Below are positions 48,724 through 60,881 of a stretch of DNA of 64,000 nucleotides, piece after piece; the stretch's first letter is position 1, and the number at the start of each line of letters is the position of its first letter. Under the pieces are notes generated by a model, which did no database searches, had not been told where the DNA came from, and saw only the letters and a program-made list of their open reading frames with translations. The DNA comes from Shewanella olleyana. Lineage in GTDB: Bacteria > Pseudomonadota > Gammaproteobacteria > Enterobacterales > Shewanellaceae. Made by a program: the position numbers and the translations under genes. Where the stretch lies: NCBI RefSeq assembly GCF_023283825.1, contig NZ_JAKILD010000010.1, forward strand, positions 95,241-159,240, written 5' to 3'.

Positions 48724-49023
48724 CTATTTCTTAGCCGAGTTTGATTCTTCGACTCGAGTTTTCAACTTTTGTCCTGGACGGAACGTCACAACACGGCGAG
48801 CTGAAATTGGAATATCTTCACCAGTTTTTGGGTTCCTTCCCGGTCTTTGATTCTTGTCGCGCAGATCAAAGTTTCCAAAGCCAGATAACTTGACCTGCTC
48901 ACCACTTTCAAGTGCTTCTCTAATTTCTTCAAAGAAAGACTCAACCATCTCTTTGGCAACACGTTTGTTAATGCCTAGCGTTTCAAAAAGATGTTCTGCC
49001 ATTTCGGCTTTGGTAAGTGCCAT
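48724..49023 (-). CDS. ihfA: Integration host factor alpha subunit
   Basis: 99 residues. HU/IHF fold with the beta-arm [28 protein letters not shown] sequence (about 60-84) carrying the DNA-bending proline, and [14 protein letters not shown] at the start. Forms a heterodimer with IhfB and bends DNA sharply. Follows pheT by four bases, as in E. coli pheST-ihfA. Confidence 0.97.
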   Translation of the reverse strand: MALTKAEMAEHLFETLGINKRVAKEMVESFFEEIREALESGEQVKLSGFGNFDLRDKNQRPGRNPKTGEDIPISARRVVTFRPGQKLKTRVEESNSAKK

Positions 49024-49027
49024 ACTT

Positions 49028-51415
49028 TTAGTCCCTCAACGATGCGTTGAACTCGGTCTTAAGTGCAGATACAACTGAATCAACAGTTTCAGTTATGTCC
49101 TTTTCTTCAAGCGTACGAGTAATGTCTTGTAATGTAAGTGCTATTGCTAGGCTCTTTTTGCCTGCTTCAACACCTTTACCTCGGTATACGTCGAACAAGT
49201 TTAAGCCAACCAACTGATTTTCGCCAACTTTTCTTATCAAATTCATAACATTAGTTGCAGAAACTTCTTCTTCGACAACAACAGCAATATCACGTCGATT
49301 TGCAGGAAACTTAGATACAGTCTGGGCTAGCGGCAAACTGGCATGCAGTAAAGCGTCCAGTTCTAACTCAAAAATAATTGTTTTACCATTCAGTCCAAAA
49401 GGCTTTTCCAAACTAGGATGGACAGCACCAATGATACCAATGACCTGATTATTTCTTAATATTTCAGCACATTGCCCCGGATGAAGAGCTGAATGTGTTG
49501 CACTTCTAAAAGTAAATTCAGAAGTCGAAACTGTCAAGCCGATAATTGATTCTAAATCGCCTTTTAAATCAAAGAAGTCGACAGTTTTTGAATCCATTGA
49601 CCAATGTTCATCATTTTGAACACCAGAAATCACCGCACCAATCATCGCTTCTTGTCTAACACCAGAATCTGCTTTTGCATCAGGTACAAAGCGTAAACCA
49701 GTCTCAAATAAACGTACACGACCTTGCTGACGGCTTTGGTTATAACCTACCGACGTCAATAATCCAGTGAACATAGAAAGGCGCATAGCTGACATTTCTA
49801 CCGAAATTGGATTTGGTAAAATCATTGCTGGCGCATCTGGGTGAATAAGATTTTGTTGCTTAGGATCAACAAAGCTATAAGTGACAGCTTCTTGAAAACC
49901 ACGAGCAACTAGCACATTACGTACTTTACGTAACGAAATATCAGCTTCTTTATGATCAGACATGGTTAACGAAGCAACAGGAGCGATATTTGGGATATTG
50001 TTGTATCCGTATATACGTGCTACTTCTTCAATCAAATCTTCTTCAATCGCCATATCGAAACGGTAAGTTGCAGTCACAACGTCCCATGTTTCTGCATTGG
50101 CAGTTACAGCAAAACCTAAACGTTCAAGGATTTCAGTCACATCAGTATCAGGAATATGATGACCTAAAATCTTATCTAGTTTACTACGACGAAGCGTTAA
50201 GTTAACTGGCTTAGGTAAATTAGCTTCAGTTACAGCTTCTTCTACAGGGCCTGCTTCGCCGCCACAAATATCTAATACAAGGCGAGTAGCGCGATCCATT
50301 ACCTTGTGTTGTAATTCAGGGTCAACACCACGCTCAAAACGGTGTGAAGCGTCTGTATGTAGGCCTAAACGACGTGATTTACCCATAATCGCAAGAGGAG
50401 CAAAGAACGCACACTCTAACAAAATATCTTGAGTCTTCTCAGTCACACCTGTTTTTTCGCCGCCAAACACACCCGCAAGCGCAATAGAACCACTGTCATC
50501 AGCGATAACTAAAGTGTCATCAGGCACAGTAACTTCGTTACCGTCTAATAAGGTTAGCTTTTCAACGCCATCGCTCAAACGAACTTGAATAGCACCGGTT
50601 AAGGTGGCTAAGTCAAATGCATGCATAGGCTGACCGTATTCAATTAATACGTAGTTCGTGATATCAACGATTGGGTCAATTGAACGAATACCGCTACGAC
50701 GTAGTTTTTCTTGCATCCATAATGGCGTTGGCGCAGCAAGGTTAACGTTTTTAACTACTCGGCCTAAGTAACGAGGACAAGCTTGTGCATCGATAACATT
50801 AATCGCAACTTTATCGTCGATGGTTGCTGTCACGGCATCCCAAGTTGGCTCAGTCACCGCTTCGCGGTTTAACACACCAACTTCACGAGCAAGACCTGCC
50901 ATACCAAGACAATCCGCGCGGTTTGCAGTTAAATCAACATCGATAACTGCATCATTTAGGTCTAGATATTCACGAACATCTTTGCCAATTGGTGCGTCAG
51001 TAGGTAATTCGATGATGCCATCGCTTTCGATGTCGATACCTAGCTCACCGTATGAACACAACATACCGAATGATGGTTGACCACGTAGTTTGGCTTTCTT
51101 AATTTTAAAGTCACCAGGAAGGACTGCGCCAACCATAGCAACTGCAACTTTAAGGCCTAAACGACAATTTGGCGCACCACAAACAATATCGATGAGCTCA
51201 TCAGCGCCAACATTGATTTTAGTAACACGTAATTTGTCTGCATCTGGGTGCTGGCCACATTCAACCACTTCACCCACAATCACACCGCTAAATTCACCCG
51301 CTACTGCGTCTACGCCGTCTACTTCAAGACCAGCCATAGTAATTTGGTGAGATAACTCGTCACGGCTTACTGAAGGATTAACCCACTCGCGAAGCCAAGA
51401 TTCACTGAATTTCAT
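49028..51415 (-). CDS. pheT: Phenylalanyl-tRNA synthetase beta subunit
   Basis: 795 residues, equal to E. coli PheT. The order is an N-terminal tRNA-binding OB fold (about 40-150, [15 protein letters not shown]), B3/B4 editing domain, B5 and the C-terminal anticodon-binding FDX domain ([13 protein letters not shown]). Overhang with pheS is 15 bases. Confidence 0.97.
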   Translation of the reverse strand: MKFSESWLREWVNPSVSRDELSHQITMAGLEVDGVDAVAGEFSGVIVGEVVECGQHPDADKLRVTKINVGADELIDIVCGAPNCRLGLKVAVAMVGAVLPGDFKIKKAKLRGQPSFGMLCSYGELGIDIESDGIIELPTDAPIGKDVREYLDLNDAVIDVDLTANRADCLGMAGLAREVGVLNREAVTEPTWDAVTATIDDKVAINVIDAQACPRYLGRVVKNVNLAAPTPLWMQEKLRRSGIRSIDPIVDITNYVLIEYGQPMHAFDLATLTGAIQVRLSDGVEKLTLLDGNEVTVPDDTLVIADDSGSIALAGVFGGEKTGVTEKTQDILLECAFFAPLAIMGKSRRLGLHTDASHRFERGVDPELQHKVMDRATRLVLDICGGEAGPVEEAVTEANLPKPVNLTLRRSKLDKILGHHIPDTDVTEILERLGFAVTANAETWDVVTATYRFDMAIEEDLIEEVARIYGYNNIPNIAPVASLTMSDHKEADISLRKVRNVLVARGFQEAVTYSFVDPKQQNLIHPDAPAMILPNPISVEMSAMRLSMFTGLLTSVGYNQSRQQGRVRLFETGLRFVPDAKADSGVRQEAMIGAVISGVQNDEHWSMDSKTVDFFDLKGDLESIIGLTVSTSEFTFRSATHSALHPGQCAEILRNNQVIGIIGAVHPSLEKPFGLNGKTIIFELELDALLHASLPLAQTVSKFPANRRDIAVVVEEEVSATNVMNLIRKVGENQLVGLNLFDVYRGKGVEAGKKSLAIALTLQDITRTLEEKDITETVDSVVSALKTEFNASLRD

Positions 51416-51430
51416 CTTTATATTGCTCCG

Positions 51431-52681
<1,251 letters not shown>

Positions 52682-52771
52682 ATGGCTCAGTTTGAAAGTA
52701 AGTCAGAACTTGTATCAGAACTGATACAAATCAATCTAAAGTTTATCGATTTATATCCGATACAGGCTTAA
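52682..52771 (+). CDS. Possible 29-residue peptide upstream of the chemoreceptor gene
   Basis: ATG to TAA frame of 29 residues ([20 protein letters not shown], then FIDLYPIQA) ending 25 bases before the chemoreceptor start on the same strand. It is amphipathic-helix-like, but the upstream GCGGAA is too close to the ATG for a good ribosome site and a perfect inverted repeat lies inside it. It could equally be non-coding control DNA. Confidence 0.22.
   Translation: MAQFESKSELVSELIQINLKFIDLYPIQA
52710..52729. promoter_or_regulatory. Perfect inverted repeat, candidate operator upstream of the chemoreceptor gene
   Basis: TTGTATCAG-AA-CTGATACAA: two perfect 9-base half-sites, 67 bases upstream of the chemoreceptor ATG. 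The TTGTAT/ATACAA ends recall GntR/HutC-type sites, but I cannot name the regulator. Confidence 0.5.
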
Positions 52772-52796
52772 AGCAAGAATAAAATATGAGGCAAAA

Positions 52797-54305
52797 ATGA
52801 AAGAAGTAAAATTTAGGTGGGTTGATCAGTATTTGATTAAGTTATCCATTAAAGCAAAGTTTACCATCCTAGCAATTGTTCCTATTACACTGATTTTATT
52901 ACTTACATTTTCGTTAACATCAAGTTTTAAAACTACCTTAGCCAAAGCTGAGGTAGAAGAAGCTGTCTCGCTAAATAACACCTACAACCATGCGGTTGAA
53001 GTCGCATTTAATCTGTTAGAAGAGGATAAAAAGCAAGCCTTTCTTTCAGATTTAGATGGCTCAAGTCGAGTTGTCAATATCAACTCGCTTAGTCGACAAG
53101 AACAACAAATTGCTCGCCAAGGTGGTGGCTCCATCGAGTCAAACTCAGGCTATACTGTACTCAGTTCAGTTAATGCTCACGACATTGTTATAACAACTAA
53201 AATCCCACACCAATTGATTGATGACAAAACCAGCAGTGATAACAATAACGCTTATTTGCTGATGGTTATTATCATTCTGATTATCTTATTATTTTCTTAT
53301 TACATTTCTACTTTTATCGGTGGCGCACTTTATACCACTGTAATGGCCCTTCGTAGAGCAACCAGCGGTGACTTGACCAGTCGTTTAAATTTCTTCGAAG
53401 TGCCTGACGAGTTCAGTTTACTTGCCATTAGTGTTGATGAATTAGTAGATAGGCAGCACAAACTTGTCTTGCAAATGACTCAAGCAACTGAACAAATCAG
53501 GCATGTTGTGCAAGGCTTTAGAGCCACTGCTGAAGATGGACAAACCGTCGCAGTGAATCAACGTCAGCATTTAGACTCACTAGCTACCGCAATGGAAGAA
53601 ATGACAGCAGCTGTGAAAGAAGTTGCTCGCAACGCGGAACAATCATCATCAGAAACTCAAGAAGCTAACAATCAAGTGACAGCAGGCTCTAATGATATTG
53701 AAACCACTGTTCAAGCAATTGATTTACTCTCAACTGAAATTGCTGGCGCATCTGATGCAGTCAATGAACTCAATGATAATGCCAGTAAAATTGATGCTGT
53801 GGTAACGACCATTAATGCTATTTCTGAACAAACTAACTTATTAGCACTCAACGCGGCTATTGAGGCTGCGCGCGCTGGTGAACAAGGCCGTGGTTTCGCT
53901 GTTGTGGCAGACGAAGTTAGAACCCTTGCTGGACGCACTCAATCAGCAACCGTTGAGATTAAAACCATGATTGAAGCATTACAATCAGGCACTCAAAATC
54001 TTACCCAAGTCATGTCACGTACAGTTGATCAAGCTGAGGAAGGCAAGAAACATGTACTGCAAACCGGCGAAGATTTAGCTAGCATTGCCCATCACAGTGG
54101 CAAAGTGTTTGAAATGAGTGTGTTAATTGCCACATCGGCAGAAGAACAGTCAGCAGTGGCTAACGAAATCGCTTCTAATTTAATGGAAATTAGAAATCAA
54201 TCTCACAATGTTGAAGAAGCGGCTAATCTATCTGTGTCGGGTTGTAATGAGCTCAATAGCACTGCTGAAGAACTTGATAAGTTAATGATTGGATTAAAAA
54301 TATAG
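52797..54305 (+). CDS. Methyl-accepting chemotaxis protein
   Basis: 502 residues. Membrane helices at about 21-43 and 152-176 enclose a small periplasmic sensor of about 105 residues, too short for a full Cache domain and without a recognisable ligand motif. A HAMP-like linker (about 180-230) leads into the signalling coiled coil whose hairpin tip [20 protein letters not shown] lies near 342-361. There is no C-terminal CheB/CheR-docking pentapeptide. It should report to CheA/CheW; the signal sensed is unknown. Solo gene with an operator-like palindrome upstream and its own terminator. Confidence 0.94.
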   Translation: MKEVKFRWVDQYLIKLSIKAKFTILAIVPITLILLLTFSLTSSFKTTLAKAEVEEAVSLNNTYNHAVEVAFNLLEEDKKQAFLSDLDGSSRVVNINSLSRQEQQIARQGGGSIESNSGYTVLSSVNAHDIVITTKIPHQLIDDKTSSDNNNAYLLMVIIILIILLFSYYISTFIGGALYTTVMALRRATSGDLTSRLNFFEVPDEFSLLAISVDELVDRQHKLVLQMTQATEQIRHVVQGFRATAEDGQTVAVNQRQHLDSLATAMEEMTAAVKEVARNAEQSSSETQEANNQVTAGSNDIETTVQAIDLLSTEIAGASDAVNELNDNASKIDAVVTTINAISEQTNLLALNAAIEAARAGEQGRGFAVVADEVRTLAGRTQSATVEIKTMIEALQSGTQNLTQVMSRTVDQAEEGKKHVLQTGEDLASIAHHSGKVFEMSVLIATSAEEQSAVANEIASNLMEIRNQSHNVEEAANLSVSGCNELNSTAEELDKLMIGLKI

Positions 54306-54379
54306 TCAAATACTAATTTGAGTTTCACGTTAATTCTGATCTTAAAATCTAGTATTAAAAAAGCTAAAAGTTAATACTA

Positions 54380-54412
54380 AAAAGCTCGTCACTGATGTGA
54401 CGAGCATTTTTA
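54380..54412. terminator. Terminator between the chemoreceptor and dehydrogenase genes
   Basis: GCTCGTCAC/GTGACGAGC stem with a TGAT loop, flanked by AAAAA and ATTTTT, between convergent genes. Confidence 0.9.
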
Positions 54413-54446
54413 ATTCATAGCAAAAGTACAACTAATAACGCAATTA

Positions 54447-55319
54447 TTAACGATTCTTTTCAAGTCGCGCCAATAAACTAGAGGTATCCCAACGATTACC
54501 CTTCATCGCTTGCACTTCTGAGTAGAATTGATCGACTAACGCGGTGACAGGCAAATGGCTACCGTTACGTCTGCCCTCTTCTAAAGCGATACCTAAATCT
54601 TTACGCATCCAATCTATCGCAAAACCAAAGTCATACTCGCCTTGCCACATAGTTTGATAACGATTCTCCATTTGCCAGCTTTGTGCAGCCCCTTTGCTGA
54701 TCACTTCAACGACTTTTAAGCCATCAAGTCCTGCACTTTTAGCAAAATGTAGTCCTTCAGCTAAACCTTGCACAACACCTGCAATGCAAATTTGATTAAC
54801 CATTTTAGTTAACTGACCAGCGCCAACATCACCTAATAACTCTGCGCAGCGACTGTATGATTCAATAACAGGTTTTACTTGATTAAATACACTCTCTTTA
54901 CCGCCCATCATCACAGTCAACACGCCATTTTCAGCACCAGCTTGGCCACCAGATACTGGCGCATCCATAAACTCAATGTCTTTATCAGCAAGTATTGCAG
55001 CAACTTCACGGGCAACATCAGCTGATGCCGTAGTATGGTCAACTAAAACCGCACCCGATTTAATTCCGTGGATAACACCGTTATCACCAAGAATGACTTG
55101 TCGTAAATCATCATCATTGCCGACACAGGTAAACACAATATCTTGTCCTTGTGCGGCTAACGCAGGTGTTAACGCGAACTCTCCTTGGTAATCTTTTGCC
55201 CATTGTTCTGCTTTTGCAGTGGTGCGATTGAAAACAGTAACTTGATGACCTTGTTTTACAAGATGTCCCGCCATAGGGTATCCCATCACGCCAAGTCCGA
55301 TAAATGCTACCTTCGCCAT
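54447..55319 (-). CDS. NAD(P)-dependent beta-hydroxyacid dehydrogenase (3-hydroxyisobutyrate dehydrogenase family)
   Basis: 290 residues. The Rossmann motif GLGVMGYPMAGHL is at 7-19, the substrate motif DAPVSGGQAGAENG near 118-131 and the catalytic lysine in GQLTKMVNQ near 170. Members include 3-hydroxyisobutyrate, tartronate-semialdehyde and succinic-semialdehyde reductases; sequence alone does not choose between them and no pathway neighbours help. Followed upstream by an acyl-CoA thioesterase on the same strand with a 139-base gap, so co-transcription is uncertain. Confidence 0.88.
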   Translation of the reverse strand: MAKVAFIGLGVMGYPMAGHLVKQGHQVTVFNRTTAKAEQWAKDYQGEFALTPALAAQGQDIVFTCVGNDDDLRQVILGDNGVIHGIKSGAVLVDHTTASADVAREVAAILADKDIEFMDAPVSGGQAGAENGVLTVMMGGKESVFNQVKPVIESYSRCAELLGDVGAGQLTKMVNQICIAGVVQGLAEGLHFAKSAGLDGLKVVEVISKGAAQSWQMENRYQTMWQGEYDFGFAIDWMRKDLGIALEEGRRNGSHLPVTALVDQFYSEVQAMKGNRWDTSSLLARLEKNR

Positions 55320-55458
55320 AATTTCCTTCTTATTATTTTAAGGCCTGTTGAGCTTTGCTAAAAATGCTTGAAAATTAGCAGGCCTTCATTAAATGCGATT
55401 TAACTCTCAAAAATTAGCACTCTGAAAATTTACGCCCTAAAAATACGTTAGCTACAAA

Positions 55459-55944
55459 TTAAAGTGCTGGTTTAACATGGGCTTCCATTTCAGCGCCAAT
55501 ACGCTTACGCATGTCCATTAATCTCAATGCAGAATCTCTTAAACGAACATCATCTTCATTTTGAGGGATCCATTCAGGTACTGAAGTAGGCTTGCCATCG
55601 TCATCCACTGCAACCATGATCACAATACAATGGGTTGTTAAATGACGCTCTGGTTCTTTAGGATCGCCAGCTTTTACATCAATGCCTAAATGCATTGACG
55701 AAGTACCGGTATAAATGACTTTGGCACTCACTTCGACAATATTACCCACATGGATAGGCTTAACAAAACGAATACCGCCAGCGTAAACCGTAATACAATA
55801 TTTGCCGCTCCATCCTGCTGCACCAGCATATGCCGCTAAATCGATCCACTTCATTACCGCGCCGCCATGGACCTTACCGCCAAAATTAACATCTGCAGGT
55901 TCAGCCAAAAAACGTAACGTAATCTCTCTATCTACACCGGCCAT
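55459..55944 (-). CDS. Hotdog-fold acyl-CoA thioesterase (YciA/BACH type)
   Basis: 161 residues. The hotdog signature FGGKVHGGAVMKWIDLAAYAGA (nucleophile-region Asp in WID) and the ICIVMVAVDDDGKPT-like strand identify the acyl-CoA hydrolase family PF03061. It would release free acids from CoA thioesters in the cytosol. It lies 290 bases from the fab cluster on the same strand but behind the fabF terminator, so it is a separate unit. Confidence 0.88.
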   Translation of the reverse strand: MAGVDREITLRFLAEPADVNFGGKVHGGAVMKWIDLAAYAGAAGWSGKYCITVYAGGIRFVKPIHVGNIVEVSAKVIYTGTSSMHLGIDVKAGDPKEPERHLTTHCIVIMVAVDDDGKPTSVPEWIPQNEDDVRLRDSALRLMDMRKRIGAEMEAHVKPAL

Positions 55945-56140
55945 AATGCCTCCTAAATGACTTATATCGCCTCAGTTTACGGTATTTTTAAACTTAAAAC
56001 GTTAAAAACATCAGCTTTGTAATAAATTAGTCATAACATTAGCGAATATCTATTTATATTAGAATATATCGCAGTATCGACAATTTACTATTGAGCAATA
56101 ATTAAAATTAAACACTAGAATACGTCAATATTTAAACATA

Positions 56141-56168
56141 AAAAAAGCAGTAACCTAAGTTACTGCTT
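56141..56168 (-). terminator. Terminator of the fab operon (after fabF)
   Basis: AAGCAGTAAC/GTTACTGCTT stem; on the minus strand it is followed by a run of T, about 64 bases past the fabF stop. Confidence 0.85.
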
Positions 56169-56231
56169 AAGCATTGTGAAACGCATGTAAATGCTGATTT
56201 CAACTTTTAAGACGCATTGCTAGAGCAATGA

Positions 56232-57476
56232 CTATGCATCGCCTTTCTTAAATAAAAGCGAGCCATTTGTGCCACCAAAGCCAAATGAATTACACAAAGC
56301 GTAATCGAACGTATGTTCTTTTGCTTTATGAGCTACAAAATCTAAATCGCAACCTTCATCAGGATTATCTAAGTTGATAGTAGGAGGTACAATTTGATCA
56401 CGTAAAGCCAATATCGTCACAATCGCTTCGACTGAGCCTGCTGCGCCTAACAAATGACCAGTCATCGATTTTGTTGAACTCACTAATAAATCATAAGCAT
56501 GAGCGCCAAATACAGATTTAACCGCCGCAGCTTCTGCTTTATCACCTGCTGGCGTAGATGTGCCATGAGCATTAATATAGCCCACTTTTTCATTGGCAAT
56601 TTGAGCATCATTAATGGCATTCACCATTGCTGCTGCAGCGCCTGCGCCATCAGCTGGAGGCGATGTCATATGGAATGCATCACCACTCATACCAAAGCCA
56701 ACCAATTCAGCATAAATCTTGGCGCCACGTGCTTTAGCATGCTCGTATTCTTCCATGACCATCACCCCTGCACCGTCACCAATAACAAAACCATCGCGGT
56801 CTTTATCCCATGGGCGACTTGCAGCAACAGGGTCGTCATTGCGAGTTGATAAGGCTTTAGCCGAACCAAAACCTGCAACAGCTAGAGGGCAAGTCACATC
56901 TTCTGCGCCGCCAGCAACCATCACATCTGCATCACCATAAGCGATTGTACGTGCTGCAAAACCAATATTATGTACGCCAGTAGTACACGCGGTAGTAACG
57001 GCAAAGTTAGGCCCCGTCATACCGTATTTAATGGATAAATGACCAGAAATCATATTAATAATGGTACTAGGAACAAAAAACGGAGACACTTTGCGAGGGC
57101 CACCTTTTATTAAAGCCGAATGATTTTGCTCAATCAAAGGCATACCACCCATGCCTGCACCAATCGCGGTGCCAACACGTGAAGGATTTTCATGTTCCAT
57201 ATCCAAGCCTGAATCATTCATAGCTTGAATACCAGCTGCCATGCCGTATTGGATAAATAAATCCATCTTACGAGCATCTTTGCGAGATAAGTACTGCTCG
57301 ACGTCAAAATCTTTAACAGAGCCACTGAAACGTGTACCGAATTCAGTTGCATCAAATTTAGTAATGGGTGCGATACCACTTTTACCAGCTAATAAAGACT
57401 GCCAAGAAGAATCAACATCGTTACCCACTGGAGTAACTAGTCCTAGGCCTGTAATCACAACACGACGTTTAGACAC
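56232..57476 (-). CDS. fabF: 3-oxoacyl-ACP synthase II
   Basis: 414 residues from the GTG at 57474-57476, chosen because AAAGGTG is upstream and [11 protein letters not shown] is the standard N-terminus. Catalytic triad: Cys in [12 protein letters not shown] (near 164), His in [11 protein letters not shown] and His in [12 protein letters not shown]. Elongates acyl-ACP, including the palmitoleate-to-vaccenate step that tunes membrane fluidity with temperature. Last gene of the fab cluster, behind an internal terminator after acpP. Confidence 0.96.
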   Translation of the reverse strand: MSKRRVVITGLGLVTPVGNDVDSSWQSLLAGKSGIAPITKFDATEFGTRFSGSVKDFDVEQYLSRKDARKMDLFIQYGMAAGIQAMNDSGLDMEHENPSRVGTAIGAGMGGMPLIEQNHSALIKGGPRKVSPFFVPSTIINMISGHLSIKYGMTGPNFAVTTACTTGVHNIGFAARTIAYGDADVMVAGGAEDVTCPLAVAGFGSAKALSTRNDDPVAASRPWDKDRDGFVIGDGAGVMVMEEYEHAKARGAKIYAELVGFGMSGDAFHMTSPPADGAGAAAAMVNAINDAQIANEKVGYINAHGTSTPAGDKAEAAAVKSVFGAHAYDLLVSSTKSMTGHLLGAAGSVEAIVTILALRDQIVPPTINLDNPDEGCDLDFVAHKAKEHTFDYALCNSFGFGGTNGSLLFKKGDA

Positions 57477-57628
57477 AGCATTCACCTTTGAAATAGATAG
57501 GCATAAGCCAAAAATAAAGAATAGGGTTAATCCATCACCAATGGCTAGTTGCATTGGGCAGATAAGGTTCGAACTGAAGGATTAACGCTTTGGAAATTAA
57601 GTCTAGTCGAAAAGTATCGACTTCAGAA

Positions 57629-57664
57629 ACAAAAACAGGCGGCATAAATGCCACCTGTTTTTGT
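57629..57664 (-). terminator. Intrinsic terminator/attenuator between acpP and fabF
   Basis: ACAAAAACAGG-(mismatch)-GGCA / TGCC-(mismatch)-CCTGTTTTTGT with a four-base loop. On the minus strand it starts 11 bases past the acpP stop. Partial read-through would lower fabF relative to acpP. Confidence 0.8.
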
Positions 57665-57674
57665 GAATCTGGGA

Positions 57675-57908
57675 TTACTGATTTTTTGAAACGTAATCGA
57701 TCGCTGCTTGAACAGTAGTGATCTTTTCAGCTTCTTCATCAGGGATTTCGGTATCAAACTCTTCTTCTAGAGCCATAACCAATTCAACAGTGTCCAGAGA
57801 ATCTGCACCTAAATCGTCTACGAATGATGCAGCTGATTTAACGTCTTCTTCTTTAACGCCAAGTTGCTCAATGATGATTTTCTTTACACGTTCTTCGATG
57901 TTGCTCAT
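57675..57908 (-). CDS. acpP: Acyl carrier protein
   Basis: 77 residues, strongly acidic. The phosphopantetheine serine is Ser37 in [11 protein letters not shown]. It carries growing acyl chains to the Fab enzymes, PlsX and LpxM-type acyltransferases also encoded in this window. A 10-bp hairpin lies in its leader. Confidence 0.98.
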   Translation of the reverse strand: MSNIEERVKKIIIEQLGVKEEDVKSAASFVDDLGADSLDTVELVMALEEEFDTEIPDEEAEKITTVQAAIDYVSKNQ

Positions 57909-57989
57909 TAGTTTTCTTTCCTATTCAAATTACACACTTGCGTAAGATTGCGAGTAGTTTATTCGATCCAGCTGACAATGCAAGCTTAG

Positions 57990-58012
57990 TTTTCGTGGTC
58001 TAACCACGAAAA
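57990..58012 (-). other. Hairpin in the acpP leader
   Basis: TTTTCGTGGT/ACCACGAAAA perfect 10-bp stem with a CTA loop, 57 bases before the fabG stop is passed and 82 bases before acpP starts. No U-run follows, so it is more likely an mRNA-processing or stabilising structure. Confidence 0.5.
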
Positions 58013-58068
58013 TTATCATACTTTGATATCAAACCAGATTCAATAAAAGTCGTTGCCTTTGGAGGCGA

Positions 58069-58815
58069 TTAAACCATGTACATTCCGCCATTTACATGCA
58101 GGGTCTCACCTGTTATGTATGCTGCAGAATCAGATGCTAAGAATAAAACAGCGTTAGCAATCTCTTGTGCTTGCCCTAAACGCTCCATTGGCACTTGTGA
58201 CATGATAGCTTGCTGTTGTTCTTCATTTAGCTCATCTGTCATGTCAGTTTGAATGAAACCTGGTGCAATAGCATTCACTGTTATTTGACGAGATGCAACC
58301 TCTCTTGCAAGAGATTTTGTAAATCCGATCAAACCAGCTTTAGCAGCTGAGTAATTCACTTGGCCTGCATTGCCCATGGTTCCTACAACTGAACCAATAT
58401 TGATGATACGACCATTACGTTTTTTCATCATAGAGCGCATAACAGGTTTTGATAATCTAAATAGCGACGTTAGGTTGGTATCAAGAATATCTTGCCACTC
58501 ATCGTCTTTCATACGCATTAATAAATTATCACGCGTGATACCTGCACTGTTAACTAGAATATCAACATCACCGGCTTTTTCTTTGATCTGAGCGAATAAT
58601 TGCGCAACTGATTCTTTATCAGTCACGTTTAACACTAAACCATGACCTTTATCGCCGAGGTAGTCTTGAATAGCTGCAGCGCCTTTCTCACTCGTTGCAG
58701 TACCAATAACCACTGCGCCGGCTTCTACTAAGGTTTCAGTAATTGCGCGACCAATACCGCGACTTGCACCAGTAACTAATGCTACTTTACCGGTTAAATT
58801 AAAGCTAATGCTCAT
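58069..58815 (-). CDS. fabG: 3-oxoacyl-ACP reductase
   Basis: 248 residues. SDR fold: TGASRGIGRAI (near 16), NSAGITRDNL (near 90), catalytic Ser/Tyr/Lys in IGSVVGTMGN and YSAAKAG. NADPH-dependent reduction in fatty acid elongation. Nine bases after fabD. Confidence 0.97.
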   Translation of the reverse strand: MSISFNLTGKVALVTGASRGIGRAITETLVEAGAVVIGTATSEKGAAAIQDYLGDKGHGLVLNVTDKESVAQLFAQIKEKAGDVDILVNSAGITRDNLLMRMKDDEWQDILDTNLTSLFRLSKPVMRSMMKKRNGRIINIGSVVGTMGNAGQVNYSAAKAGLIGFTKSLAREVASRQITVNAIAPGFIQTDMTDELNEEQQQAIMSQVPMERLGQAQEIANAVLFLASDSAAYITGETLHVNGGMYMV

Positions 58816-58824
58816 GACAATTCC

Positions 58825-59751
58825 TTATTGGATTAAAGCAGATAAAGACGCAGCGTTGTTTACCGCCTGCCCCTTTAATGATTTATTAATTCTTTTTGTT
58901 AAACCCGTCAATACTTTACCTGGGCCCATTTCTACTAAATCTGTAATATCTTTGGTTGCCATTAATTCAACAGTTTCACTCCAGCGTACTGGGCAATAAA
59001 GTTGACGAACTAATGCGTCTTTAATGTCGCTTGCTGCAGTTGGCATAGCAACATCGACATTATTAATCACATTGATTTTTGGCTCATTAAAAGTCAGAGC
59101 ATCTAATGCTAACGCTAATTTATCAGCAGCAGGTTTCATTAATGCACAGTGAGATGGCACACTAACTGGCAATGCTACAGCCATTTTAGCGCCAGCAGCT
59201 TTACACGCTGCTGCAGCATTTTCGGTGGCTTCTTTTTCACCTGCAATGACAACTTGACCAGGACTATTAAAGTTAACAGGGCTGACAATAGCGCCATTTG
59301 CAGACTCTTCACATGCTTTAGCAATGGCATCATTGTCTAAACCAATAATAGCAAACATCGCGCCAGTACCTGCAGGTACTGCTTGTTGCATAAGTTGACC
59401 ACGTAATTCAACTAATTTAACCGCATCAGCAAATTCAATAACTCCTGCACACACTAATGCTGAATATTCACCTAAACTGTGCCCAGCCAATAAAGCTGGC
59501 TGCGATGCTCCACTTGCTTGATAAGCGCGGAAAATAGCAACACTTGCTGTTAATAATGCAGGTTGCGTTTTATCAGTTTCATTTAGCTTTTCTGCTGGTC
59601 CATCCTGGGTTAATGCCCATAGGTCATAACCCAACACTGCGCTTGCTTCAGCAAACGTTTCAGTCACTATCGGAAAGTCTGTAGCTAAGTCAGCTAACAT
59701 GCCAACGGCTTGCGAGCCTTGTCCAGGAAAAACAAAAGCCATATTTTCCAT
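58825..59751 (-). CDS. fabD: Malonyl-CoA:ACP transacylase
   Basis: 308 residues. FPGQGSQ at the start, nucleophile in GHSLGEYSAL (Ser near 92) and His in VPSHCALM (near 201). Transfers malonyl from CoA to AcpP. A 161-base gap separates it from fabH, enough for an internal promoter. Confidence 0.97.
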   Translation of the reverse strand: MENMAFVFPGQGSQAVGMLADLATDFPIVTETFAEASAVLGYDLWALTQDGPAEKLNETDKTQPALLTASVAIFRAYQASGASQPALLAGHSLGEYSALVCAGVIEFADAVKLVELRGQLMQQAVPAGTGAMFAIIGLDNDAIAKACEESANGAIVSPVNFNSPGQVVIAGEKEATENAAAACKAAGAKMAVALPVSVPSHCALMKPAADKLALALDALTFNEPKINVINNVDVAMPTAASDIKDALVRQLYCPVRWSETVELMATKDITDLVEMGPGKVLTGLTKRINKSLKGQAVNNAASLSALIQ

Positions 59752-59912
59752 TATATTAATTACCTTTATTCGTTCATAAAAAATGAAATTTTCGTCAGTT
59801 ATAAATACGCTAAACTTTGAGAACAGTTAGTTAAAGATGACTCTGTTCAAAAACTAAAAATATACTACTGACGTTTTTACAATAAATCTAGAATCTTACC
59901 CGTGCACTAAAA

Positions 59913-60872
59913 CTAAAAACGCACAAGTGCGCTGCCCCAAGCAAAACCGCCGCCAAATGCTTCTAATAAAATCAGTTGACCACGTTGAATGCGACCATCT
60001 CTTACCGCTTCATCTAATGCAATAGGCACAGATGCAGCTGAAGTATTACCATGCTTAGCAAGGGTTAACACCACTTTGTCTAAACTCATATCAAGCTTCT
60101 TAGCAGTCGCTTTAATGATTCTAAAGTTCGCTTGATGTGGAACTAACCAATCAATTTCTGACTTATCGATATGATTAATGCGCAGGGTTTCAGTCACCAC
60201 ATGAGAAAGCTGGGTAACGGCAAACTTAAATACATCATTACCTTTCATCGTCATAAAGCTAACAGCTTCAGATGACTCAGCAGCACGAGGAGGAAATGAA
60301 CACTTTAATAAATCGCCTTGGCGACCATCAGCATAAATGTGGGTAGAAATAATACCTGGCTGCTCGCTTGCGCCAATAACAGCGGCACCTGCGCCATCAC
60401 CAAATAAAATCACTGTTGTACGGTCATCAGGGTCACACAGGCGCGAAAGCACATCAGCGCCAATAACTAAGACTTTTTTGGCTGCCCCAGTTTTGACAAA
60501 CTGATCAGCAACTGACAAAGCGTAAACAAAGCCCGAACAGGCCGCCGCAATATCAAAAGCTGGAATAGTATGAATGCCGAGTAGTTTTTGAATTTCACAA
60601 GCTGCAGCAGGGAAAGCATTACTGGCACTAGTAGTACCACAGACAATCATGTCTAGGTCACCGGCTTCAATACCTGCCATTTCTAATGCTTTTAACGCTG
60701 CTTGATAACCCATTGTGGTAACGGTTTCGTCTTCTGCAGCAATGCGACGTTCAGAAATACCTGTACGCTCCACAATCCATTGATCTGAAGTTTCGACCAT
60801 TTTTTCTAGATCGTGGTTACTACGAACTTGCACCGGTAGATAACTACCAGTTCCGAGAATTTTTGTTTGCAT
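59913..60872 (-). CDS. fabH: 3-oxoacyl-ACP synthase III
   Basis: 319 residues. Catalytic Cys in [13 protein letters not shown] (near 113), His in [11 protein letters not shown] (near 246) and Asn in [11 protein letters not shown] (near 276). Starts fatty acid synthesis by condensing acetyl-CoA with malonyl-ACP. Nine bases after plsX. Confidence 0.97.
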   Translation of the reverse strand: MQTKILGTGSYLPVQVRSNHDLEKMVETSDQWIVERTGISERRIAAEDETVTTMGYQAALKALEMAGIEAGDLDMIVCGTTSASNAFPAAACEIQKLLGIHTIPAFDIAAACSGFVYALSVADQFVKTGAAKKVLVIGADVLSRLCDPDDRTTVILFGDGAGAAVIGASEQPGIISTHIYADGRQGDLLKCSFPPRAAESSEAVSFMTMKGNDVFKFAVTQLSHVVTETLRINHIDKSEIDWLVPHQANFRIIKATAKKLDMSLDKVVLTLAKHGNTSAASVPIALDEAVRDGRIQRGQLILLEAFGGGFAWGSALVRF

Positions 60873-60881
60873 ATAATGAGA

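Noticed and set aside
57565..57580. GGTTCGAAC resembling a tRNA T-arm
   Set aside because: No stem partners and no cloverleaf around it.
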